From assembly GCA_003165115.1 (NCBI GenBank), contig PLSJ01000148.1, positions 10,745-16,648 on the forward strand: a stretch of 5,904 nucleotides of DNA, in the 5' to 3' direction. This document shows positions 1-5,343 of the stretch, one piece after another. Positions within the stretch are counted from its first letter, which is position 1. Every line of letters starts with the position of its first letter. The position numbers and the translations under genes are program-made. This stretch comes from Syntrophaceae bacterium. GTDB lineage: Bacteria; Desulfobacterota; Syntrophorhabdia; Syntrophorhabdales; WCHB1-27. Under the pieces are notes generated by a model. That model was not told where the DNA came from. It saw nothing but the letters and a program-made list of their open reading frames with translations, and did no database searches.

Positions 1-60
1 TTACCGAAATACAATATCATTATATGGAACTTTTTGAGACGTCAAGGAAAAACTTTTCGG

Positions 61-567
61 CTACCGGGCCAGACACCGTGTTATCTCGCCCACATACAAC
101 CTGTGGTAGTCCTTTTGCGGGTAAAAGGCATCTATGGCGCTTTCCTTGAAGTTTGCGGGGATGAGGTCCTGAAAATAAAGCTTCTTGCACTGAAAGACAA
201 GGCGCGCCTCCTCGAAATAGATGGGTCCGTCGCCCAACACGGGGGTCAGCCCCGTCGCGGCGACCTTGTCGGTGTCCCTGCCCGATTTTGTCCCGCACAG
301 CGTGAGCGCGTCCTTATACCTGTCCTCGAAGAAACAGAGCGTGTACGCGTCCACGCGCTCGATGAAGGTGTACGTGTAGCGAACGGGCCGGATCACGCTG
401 AAGCAGACGTTCTTTGCCCAGAGGACGCCGAATCCTCCCCATGATGCGGTCATGGTGTTGAATGAGGCGGGATCACCCGCCGTGACCAGCATTCCGTCCT
501 TCCCGATCAGCGTGAAAGGATTCTCCTTTACCTCTTCCGGTTTGATCTCTTTCAGCATCTTCGTCAT
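61..567 (-). CDS. Flavin reductase-like FMN-binding protein
   Basis: This 168-residue protein resembles the flavin reductase-like FMN-binding split-barrel family, which binds FMN and either reduces free flavin with NAD(P)H or acts as an electron-transfer flavoprotein in the cytosol. Family-like features are the N-terminal segment FTLIGKDGMLVTAGD, then NTMTASWGGFGVLW (about residues 37-50), the aromatic-rich stretch RPVRYTYTFIE (60-70), the loop CGTKSGRDTDK (91-101), and the closing strand YHRLYVGEI (154-162). The length suits a single-domain member. No signal peptide or membrane segment is visible. The start is fixed by an AAGGAGGG SD at 573-580, five bases before the ATG. It is the last minus-strand gene here, separated from the operon upstream by hairpins and its own promoter. 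The physiological substrate cannot be told from sequence. The family call is firm; the enzyme activity is inferred. Confidence 0.9.
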   Translation of the reverse strand: MTKMLKEIKPEEVKENPFTLIGKDGMLVTAGDPASFNTMTASWGGFGVLWAKNVCFSVIRPVRYTYTFIERVDAYTLCFFEDRYKDALTLCGTKSGRDTDKVAATGLTPVLGDGPIYFEEARLVFQCKKLYFQDLIPANFKESAIDAFYPQKDYHRLYVGEITRCLAR

Positions 568-590
568 GGTCTCCCTCCTTGTTTTTGAAT

Positions 591-619
591 GTTATATTAT
601 CCCATAATTGTCATGTAAA
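591..619 (-). promoter_or_regulatory. Sigma70-like promoter of the flavin reductase gene
   Basis: Read on the minus strand, a -35 element TTTACA (614-619) lies exactly 17 bases from a -10 element TATAAC (591-596). Each matches its consensus at five of six positions. Transcription would start near 584, giving a leader of about 17 nt that holds little beyond the SD at 573-580. The site lies just downstream of the operon's hairpins, so the flavin reductase gene is probably transcribed on its own. This is motif matching only. Confidence 0.6.
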
Positions 620-730
620 GGAACGGTGAGAATGGAGCCGTGCCCGAAATTAAGCTCCGGGCCGTGAGTCCGGAAGACCTTTGATCGACAGATGTATCTC
701 GTTCTTATTTTATGTGTGAAAGAGAACGCT

Positions 731-794
731 CCTCCCTTGCGGGGAGGGAGGGATAATTTCTCACCGGCAGGCGACAACCTGCCGGTGAGAAATT
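731..794 (-). terminator. Tandem hairpins ending the phosphoesterase/VPIPA operon
   Basis: Five bases past the stop codon of the VPIPA-tailed gene comes a perfect inverted repeat: arms of 17 nt at 755-771 and 778-794 around a 6-nt loop. It is followed on the minus strand by a second hairpin with arms CCTCCC/GGGAGG (742-747 and 731-736) and a 5-nt loop, then a modest T-rich run (GTTCTCTTT). There is no long U-tract directly after the big stem, so it may be a 3'-end-protecting hairpin or a repeat-family palindrome, with the second hairpin doing the terminating. The position at the operon end supports a transcript-end role. Confidence 0.6.
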
Positions 795-799
795 CGTCG

Positions 800-1426
800 T
801 TACTTCAGCTTCCTTCTGCGGATCACTCCTAGGCCGACCAGACCGGAGCCCATAGGCCAGAAGGCCGCCGGGATCGGAACCCCCGCGGTGTTCGCGGTCA
901 GAATCTGCGCGGCCGCGGTTCCGCTGTTATCCAGGCTGACCGTGAACAGCGTGCCGGGCACGGATCCCAATATCCCCGTCGTGTTGAGCAGCGGTATATT
1001 ACCGACCGCGTCGGCGAACAGGCCGAAAGAGAAGGTGCTGCTTCCGCCGTCCTGGCCGCCGGGAGCCGGGTTGCTGAAAGAAAGAAGGAAATTCATCATA
1101 TTGCCGAATTGAATGGCGTGATCGTAATCGTTGATGCCGTTTGTATTCGCAAAAACGACCGTACCCGGCAATGTGCCGGTCACTGCGCTCCCGTTCACCA
1201 CGTCGACGGTGTCCTGAGCCCCAAGCGTGCCGTTTGTCGCGAAGCCGGAAACCGTTGCGGTCGAGACCGCCGCATTAACAGGAATATACTGAAAATAAAG
1301 ATATCCGTTCTGGCCGTTAAGGCTTGCGGTATCGACCGACACGGTGTAGCTGAGGGACGCGAAGGCCGACGTGGCGGCAAAAAAGAGAAGGGCGACGATG
1401 AGAAGCTGTAACTTTATGAATTTCAT
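800..1426 (-). CDS. Secreted protein with VPIPA (PEP-CTERM-type) sorting tail
   Basis: The 208-residue precursor has a Sec signal peptide (K2, K5, hydrophobic 6-20, AFA cleavage site at 21-23), a Ser/Thr/Gly/Asn-rich beta-type body without cysteines, and a C-terminal tripartite sorting tail. The tail consists of VPIPA (183-187), a short hydrophobic span with GSGLVGLG (193-200), and the basic end RRRKLK (203-208). This matches the VPLPA/VPxPA variant of PEP-CTERM tails, which exosortases recognise and process to place proteins on the surface or in the exopolysaccharide matrix. The hydrophobic span contains an extra proline (P191). The body, with GYLYFQYIP (41-49) and NDYDHAIQFG (99-108), resembles a recurring family of small PEP-CTERM proteins of unknown function. 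The SD AGGAGG at 1432-1437 sits in the 15-bp gap after the phosphoesterase gene, so the two are very probably one operon. The sorting tail is clear; the function of the body is not. Confidence 0.87.
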   Translation of the reverse strand: MKFIKLQLLIVALLFFAATSAFASLSYTVSVDTASLNGQNGYLYFQYIPVNAAVSTATVSGFATNGTLGAQDTVDVVNGSAVTGTLPGTVVFANTNGINDYDHAIQFGNMMNFLLSFSNPAPGGQDGGSSTFSFGLFADAVGNIPLLNTTGILGSVPGTLFTVSLDNSGTAAAQILTANTAGVPIPAAFWPMGSGLVGLGVIRRRKLK

Positions 1427-1441
1427 GTATTCCTCCTATTC

Positions 1442-3142
1442 CTAGTACGTCACGGGGGTAAAGTTGATTATTGCATTGGTCGGGTTGCTGAACGCCAGCG
1501 GAACAGTGATCGAGGCATTTGCGGCCAGGCCGTTGGTGGAAGCGGTCACGGAAGGGGCGCCGTTATAGGTACCGGTGGCGTCGGTCAGGGCAACGCCCGC
1601 GGTGAGGCTGTTCAGGGCCACGTTTATCGCACCGGTGTAGGCCGCGCCGTTGTTGGTGACGGTCAGGCTGCCGGTGTAGGACTTGGTGGCGCGATTGTAC
1701 ACGAATGCGCTGGACGCGAAGCTGAACTGGGATGCCGCGTTAAGGACCTGGACAGGCATCGGTATTTCGTAAAAGTCGGAGAATGCCGCCAATTGCTCGA
1801 ACGTGCTGTCGCACACGTTCTTCGTACAATCGCACGGAGTGCCGTTGCACTGGCCGGCGTAAGTGCCGTTGCCGCCATTCAGGAGGGGTGAATACGTCCA
1901 GAAATGGATGTTGCCACCGGTCAGGTCGAAGGTCATGAGACGGATCCAGCCGTTCCCGCCCGGGTCCGAAACGCCGGACACGTACGTGCCATGAAGCGGA
2001 TTGGTGCCTGTAGCGTCGTAGGCGTAGGTATAAGGTGGGGCAACGACGCTCGCGAGGGGATTGCCGTCATGGTTGATTATGTTGTCCTGGTAGTCGGTAA
2101 GCACCTGGTAGACAGGGTGGCCGACCGCGTTCTTGTCGATGCGGATGCCCTCTCCCTGGGAGCTGCCGGGGGAACTGCCGGTGGCTACCGTCGTGTTATA
2201 TGAATGGCCGGAGATGACCATGAAGATCTGGTCGTTCGGGTAGACAAGGTGCGTGAATACATCCACGGGGCCGTTGGGATACCAGCCGCCGCACGACGTG
2301 GGATAATTCACCGAGTAGCTGGCGGTGTTGTACGAGGCAGGTTTTGGCCCGACGATGTTCCCGTTCTGAAGCGTCTGGGGCGCCGTCGTATCGGTCTGCG
2401 CAAAGGGGCCTATGTTGGAGTGGGTCGTGACGATGGTGGCATAGCCCTTGTGGGCGTCGATCACACCCTGCGCCCATGCCACGGCGGTGGGGCCGGCCTC
2501 AAGCTCCAGGGAGATGTGGAGGAATTTTTTGCCACCTGCCGTGAAGACCTGGTAGCTCGACATACCCGCGTTGCAGGTCAGGCTGTCGGAGGCGCCGCCA
2601 TACCACGTCTTGCCCTTGAACAACGAGGACTGGGAGCCGAAATATTTGCCCCACAGGTTGTTCTTGCCCTGCATGAGGGGACGGCTGCCCGTTTTCCAAT
2701 AATAATTATCGTAGTCGTGGTTGCCGGGAGACATACCGAAGGGTACGCCGCCGTTCGCCAGGACCTGCATGGCCGCGAAGGCCCGGTCGTATTCTTTGGC
2801 AGGACCCCAGATAGGCGTAAGCGGGGTCGTGCCATCGGAGGTGCCGTCGCCGTTCTGCACCACGTCTCCCACGTGAGTGACGAAGGCGAGGTTCAGGGCT
2901 GCCTTGTTCTTTACGAGCCACTGCGTTTCCGCCAGGAAATACTTCGCCGTGTCATCGGCGTTAGGCTGCGTGTAAGCCGGGCTGGTGGTGAGCGTATTGC
3001 CGCTGTCCACGTAGAACTGCGTGTCCGGGATGACCCCGATGGTGAACGTGTTGTTCGCGAAGGCACCCGACGCGAACCATGCGATGCCGACAAAAAGGGC
3101 GAGCACCGCCAGCGCTTTTCTCGAATGGCATGGGTTCTTCAT
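1442..3142 (-). CDS. Secreted calcineurin-like metallophosphoesterase
   Basis: This 566-residue exported protein has a signal peptide (basic KNPCHSRK start, hydrophobic 11-25, GAFA cleavage near residue 29). The catalytic domain spans about 34-420 and shows the metallophosphoesterase blocks in order: GVIPDTQ (36-42, D40), THVGD (89-93), GNHD (140-143), TTHSN (239-243) and SGHS (311-314). Such enzymes hydrolyse phosphomono- or diesters with two metal ions; the substrate here is unknown. The first block reads DxQ rather than DxH, and the last GHSY rather than GHxH. A cysteine cluster C432-x4-C-x-C-x4-C444 follows. Residues about 465-566 form a separate beta-sandwich-like domain (SLTVTNNGA, PLAFSNPTN) of a kind common at the C-termini of extracellular bacterial proteins. 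There is no sorting tail of its own; the next gene in the operon has one. The start is supported by the SD AAGGAGG at 3150-3156. It probably acts in the periplasm or outside the cell. Confidence 0.92.
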   Translation of the reverse strand: MKNPCHSRKALAVLALFVGIAWFASGAFANNTFTIGVIPDTQFYVDSGNTLTTSPAYTQPNADDTAKYFLAETQWLVKNKAALNLAFVTHVGDVVQNGDGTSDGTTPLTPIWGPAKEYDRAFAAMQVLANGGVPFGMSPGNHDYDNYYWKTGSRPLMQGKNNLWGKYFGSQSSLFKGKTWYGGASDSLTCNAGMSSYQVFTAGGKKFLHISLELEAGPTAVAWAQGVIDAHKGYATIVTTHSNIGPFAQTDTTAPQTLQNGNIVGPKPASYNTASYSVNYPTSCGGWYPNGPVDVFTHLVYPNDQIFMVISGHSYNTTVATGSSPGSSQGEGIRIDKNAVGHPVYQVLTDYQDNIINHDGNPLASVVAPPYTYAYDATGTNPLHGTYVSGVSDPGGNGWIRLMTFDLTGGNIHFWTYSPLLNGGNGTYAGQCNGTPCDCTKNVCDSTFEQLAAFSDFYEIPMPVQVLNAASQFSFASSAFVYNRATKSYTGSLTVTNNGAAYTGAINVALNSLTAGVALTDATGTYNGAPSVTASTNGLAANASITVPLAFSNPTNAIINFTPVTY

Positions 3143-3149
3143 TGTCTTT

Positions 3150-3156
3150 CCTCCTT
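3150..3156 (-). promoter_or_regulatory. Ribosome binding site of the phosphoesterase gene
   Basis: AAGGAGG on the minus strand lies seven bases before the ATG at 3140-3142 and fixes that start. It overlaps the TAA (3155-3157) of the micro-ORF MIRSKKVQ, an arrangement that would allow translational coupling if the micro-ORF is translated. Confidence 0.8.
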
Positions 3157-3172
3157 ATTGGACTTTTTTAGA

Positions 3173-3238
3173 GCGGATCATGCAAAGCCTTATGGCCTCT
3201 CCACGGGCCTGTCACCTCCTTATCCCAAGGGTGTCCGC
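3173..3238 (-). promoter_or_regulatory. Candidate structured leader of the phosphoesterase operon
   Basis: On the minus strand, 30 bases before the phosphoesterase ATG, a closing stem GCGGA/TCCGC (3234-3238 with 3173-3177) encloses two hairpins. The first (3213-3233) pairs CACCCTT with AAGGAGGTG, leaving a two-base AG bulge and a GGGAT loop. It buries TAAGGAGGTGA (3212-3222), a perfect match to the usual 16S rRNA anti-SD tail. The second (3184-3199) has about six pairs, two of them G-U, and an ATAA loop. Two micro-ORFs fall inside or just after it: GTG at 3204 (M-E-R-P, stop ending at 3190) and ATG at 3181 (MIRSKKVQ), whose TAA at 3155-3157 overlaps the operon SD. I recognise no known riboswitch class. 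Stems this short can arise by chance in GC-rich DNA. Confidence 0.3.
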
Positions 3239-3321
3239 GCGGAAAACGATGCCATGCCGGACCATGTTGTTGTGTGAGCTGGTATGTTCTACCGCGCCCG
3301 TGTGTCAGGGCAGTAAAATAT

Positions 3322-3369
3322 GCGTGAATAGCGCGTGAATAGCGCGTTAAGCGAATGCATGCGTGAAGC
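3322..3369. repeat. 11-bp tandem repeat in the divergent intergenic region
   Basis: The unit GCGTGAATAGC occurs twice back to back (3322-3332, 3333-3343), followed in register by a degenerate copy GCGTTAAGCGA (3344-3354). A related GCGTGAAGC lies at 3361-3369. The 11-bp period is close to one DNA helical turn, so the copies would face the same side of the helix, as operator iterons often do. The repeat lies between the divergent phosphoesterase operon and the small lipoprotein gene, 55-102 bp before the latter's start. The repeat is directly visible; a regulatory role is inferred. Confidence 0.5.
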
Positions 3370-3410
3370 AAATCCTTTGCTATCGCCGCCGATTCCTGTT
3401 ATTAATTGAT

Positions 3411-3417
3411 AAGGAGG
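3411..3417 (+). promoter_or_regulatory. Ribosome binding site deciding a GTG start
   Basis: AAGGAGG lies six bases before GTG at 3424. This rules out the TTG at 3406, which would place the SD inside the coding region and add six polar residues in front of the signal peptide. Confidence 0.85.
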
Positions 3418-3423
3418 CCGCAC

Positions 3424-3768
3424 GTGTCCAGGCTGCTTTTCCTTTCTCTTGTCATTGCAATGCTTGCGGTCACGGGGTGTGCCGGCTCGCGGCCGGCGAC
3501 GCAGACGGCGAAGGCCCCGGAGGTCGGGGCTTTGGGTGACGCACGGGCGGAGTTCCAGCGCAAGCTTGCGGAGAGGATGAAGGAAGAGGAGGAGATCTTC
3601 GATGTTTTCAGCAGGAGAATGGACGAGTACCAGGACCTGCTGGATATCTGCGACCACATCTCCCCGGCCGCGGAAGACAGCGAGCTGAGGGCTTCCTGCG
3701 CATTGAGGCTCAGGGACATGCGGCAGGACTTGAGCGAGCTGAGCGAGCTCCTGCGGGACGGCCAATAG
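3424..3768 (+). CDS. Small helical lipoprotein of unknown function
   Basis: A 114-residue lipoprotein precursor starting at GTG. The signal sequence (R3, hydrophobic 4-16) ends in the lipobox VTGC with acylated C19. Residue +2 is Ala rather than Asp, so by the usual Lol rule it should go to the outer membrane, facing the periplasm. After a short Ala/Pro/Thr linker (20-38), the rest is strongly helical and highly charged: helix about 38-75 with a run of Glu (54-57), a break at HISPAAED (78-85), and helix about 86-112 ending LSELSELL. This suggests a two-helix hairpin or coiled coil. C76 and C92 sit at either side of the break and could form a disulfide. There are no catalytic motifs, and I do not recognise the family. 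It is co-oriented with the phospholipase D gene 156 bp downstream; co-transcription is possible but not shown. It could be a structural or adaptor lipoprotein. Confidence 0.8.
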   Translation: MSRLLFLSLVIAMLAVTGCAGSRPATQTAKAPEVGALGDARAEFQRKLAERMKEEEEIFDVFSRRMDEYQDLLDICDHISPAAEDSELRASCALRLRDMRQDLSELSELLRDGQ

Positions 3769-3924
3769 CAGGCTTTTGCCTTGAGGCCCGTAGAAGAAGC
3801 CGCGGAAAACGGCCCTCTTCGTTGCAGCGCCGAATGATGGACGCTATATTGTACCAGGAGGAAAAAGCGTATAACTTTTCATCTCCCGTCTCTCTTTGCT
3901 GCCCTCGGGTTTGCGGGCCGGGGT
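3769..3924 (+). other. Intergenic region before the phospholipase D gene
   Basis: This 156-bp stretch contains an imperfect hairpin around 3792-3824 with no U-run, too weak to call a terminator. It also holds an AGGAGG SD (3856-3861) with no ATG, GTG or TTG at usable distance, and a TATAAC (3870-3875) that could be a -10 box but has only a poor -35 partner (TTGTAC, 3849-3854, 15-base spacer). The frame of the downstream gene is open from 3838 onward, and an ATA codon at 3871 lies nine bases after the SD. Confidence 0.35.
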
Positions 3925-5340
3925 ATGCAGACGGGTCGGCCTGGCGCCGCCGGTCCGCTGCCGGTCCGGGCTATGCTTCTCCTTTTCATCTTCCCCTGCG
4001 TTTTCGGCTTAAGCTCCTGCTCGACGCTCCCGGACGGCCGCCCTTTGGCTTACCGATTTCACCATAAGGACAGCCGACCGATGGTGAAAAACGCGCGGGA
4101 GGAGTCGCCGGCCGAGGGGGGTAAGGCTATATTTTCCGGTCCTTCCGGGCAGCCGCAGGGGGACGTCCTGCGGGACCACCCGGCCCTTATGGAAGCCATG
4201 GGCGGGAGCACCCTGACCAGCGGGAACAGGGCGACCCTGCTCATCGACGGGGAAGCGACATTCACCGCCATGCTGAAAGCCATTCGGGAAGCGAAAAACC
4301 ACATAAACTTCGAGGCGTACATCTTCCACGATGATGAGGTGGGGCGTCAGTTCGCGGAGCTTCTGGTGAAGAAGCGGGCCGAAGGGGTGACCGTCAATCT
4401 CATTTACGATGGCCTGGGGTGCAGAAGGACGGCCAGGTCGTTTTTCGAGCGCCTCCGGCGGGCAGGGGTCAGGACGGTGGAATTCAACCCCGTAAGCCCC
4501 TTTCGCATCCTCGGTAGAAGGTCCGTCTTCCACCGGACCCACAGGAAGCTCCTTATCGTCGACGGCGTTGTCGCCTTCACCGGCGGCCTCAACATCGGGA
4601 GGGCCTATCTGAAATCGCGTCACCCCGGCGACAGGGTTTCGCCCCCGGAGGATTTCTGGCGTGACACCGATGTGATGGTGGAAGGGCCCGCGGTCGCCGA
4701 GTTTCAGAAGCTGTTTTTCGCCACGTGGGAGGGACAAAACGGGCCTCCCCTTACCGAAGCCGGCTACTTTCCCGGCGCGGGGCAAAAGGGCGACCATCAG
4801 GTGCAGGTGGTCGGCAGCACAGGCGGCTCCATGAACAGGGCGACATATGTCATGTATGTGGCCGTCATCGCCCACGCAAGAAAATCCGTGCATATTACCC
4901 AGTCGTATTTCGCACCCGGCAGGCGGATGATGGAAGCCCTCACGGACGCCGCCGGGCGGGGAGTGGACGTCCGGATCATCCTGCCCGAGAGCACCGACCA
5001 CGCGGTGGTGAGGCAGGCGGGGAGGTGGCGCTACGGGCAGCTCCTCAGATCGGGAGTGAAGCTCTACGAGCGCCGGGGGGCTATCCTCCACGCCAAGACG
5101 GCGTGCGTCGACGGGGTCTGGTCGACGGTCGGCACCACGAACCTGGAGATGTGGAGCCTCAGGCAAAATGACGAGATAAACGCCGTCGTCCTCGGAGCGG
5201 AGTTCGGCGCCCTGATGGAGGAGAGCTTCGCGTACGACCTCGCGCAGTCGAGGGAGATCCTGCCGCAGGAATGGGGTGCGAGACCGCTTTCGGAGCGGGC
5301 CAAGCAGTTCTTTTCGAGTCTGCTCGATCCCTGGCTGTGA
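3925..5340 (+). CDS. Phospholipase D/cardiolipin synthase-like lipoprotein
   Basis: This 471-residue enzyme of the phospholipase D superfamily has two complete HKD motifs: H206-x-K208-x4-D213, followed by GGLNIG (219-224), and H389-x-K391-x4-D396, followed by GTTN (403-406). The two halves (about 100-270 and 290-450) form the usual pseudo-dimeric active site. The closest functional group is the cardiolipin synthase-like enzymes, which transfer or hydrolyse phosphatidyl groups through a phosphohistidine intermediate. Unlike classical ClsA it lacks two N-terminal membrane helices. Instead residues 17-32 are a lipoprotein signal ending in LSSC (acylated C32), with Ser at +2 favouring the outer membrane. 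Start choice is uncertain: ATG 3925 has a weak GGGG just ahead, ATG 3973 keeps the signal but loses all positive charges before it, and ATG 4081 (AAGGA ten bases upstream) would give a cytosolic form. I prefer 3925. The family call is firm; substrate and location are inferred. Confidence 0.92.
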   Translation: MQTGRPGAAGPLPVRAMLLLFIFPCVFGLSSCSTLPDGRPLAYRFHHKDSRPMVKNAREESPAEGGKAIFSGPSGQPQGDVLRDHPALMEAMGGSTLTSGNRATLLIDGEATFTAMLKAIREAKNHINFEAYIFHDDEVGRQFAELLVKKRAEGVTVNLIYDGLGCRRTARSFFERLRRAGVRTVEFNPVSPFRILGRRSVFHRTHRKLLIVDGVVAFTGGLNIGRAYLKSRHPGDRVSPPEDFWRDTDVMVEGPAVAEFQKLFFATWEGQNGPPLTEAGYFPGAGQKGDHQVQVVGSTGGSMNRATYVMYVAVIAHARKSVHITQSYFAPGRRMMEALTDAAGRGVDVRIILPESTDHAVVRQAGRWRYGQLLRSGVKLYERRGAILHAKTACVDGVWSTVGTTNLEMWSLRQNDEINAVVLGAEFGALMEESFAYDLAQSREILPQEWGARPLSERAKQFFSSLLDPWL

Positions 5341-5343
5341 GCC

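Larger units (their letters stand above)
568..799. other. Intergenic region, flavin reductase to VPIPA gene
   Basis: Besides the promoter at 591-619 and the hairpins at 731-794, the middle of this stretch (about 620-730) shows nothing I can name. The open frame at 592-777 on the minus strand runs through the hairpin, lacks an SD and has no family-like sequence, so I do not call it a gene. Confidence 0.6.

Noticed and set aside
14..60. AT-rich inverted repeat after the flavin reductase stop as a terminator
   Set aside because: The stem needs a two-base bulge, is almost entirely A-T and is not followed by a U-run on the minus strand.
34..444. Plus-strand open frame opposite the flavin reductase gene
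   Set aside because: The minus-strand frame has clear flavin-reductase motifs, SD and promoter; this one has none.
3163..3240. Cyclic-di-GMP (GEMM-I) riboswitch suggested by GCAAAGCC and ACGGGCCTG on the plus strand
   Set aside because: The upstream half of the motif (the GGCAAACC...GAAA...GG hairpin) is absent and the spacing of the rest does not fit.
2204..3277. Long plus-strand open frame of 357 codons opposite the phosphoesterase
   Set aside because: It lies antisense to a gene with clear family motifs, signal peptide and SD, its translation is low-complexity Arg/Val/Gly-rich with no family features, and such frames are common in GC-rich DNA.
3406..3423. TTG start for the small lipoprotein
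   Set aside because: The SD would lie inside the coding sequence; GTG at 3424 has ideal spacing and a standard signal-peptide start.
3838..3853. Sigma54-like promoter TGG-N10-GT before the phospholipase D gene
   Set aside because: The -24 GG and spacing are right, but the -12 GC is GT and most other consensus positions mismatch.
3822..4067. 81-codon plus-strand frame overlapping the start of the phospholipase D gene
   Set aside because: It overlaps the lipoprotein signal in another frame, has no SD before its ATG, and its translation has no recognisable features.
4009..5166. Minus-strand open frame of 385 codons opposite the phospholipase D gene
   Set aside because: It is antisense to both HKD motifs, its translation is Pro/His/Arg-rich without domains, and it has no convincing SD; a shadow of codon bias.
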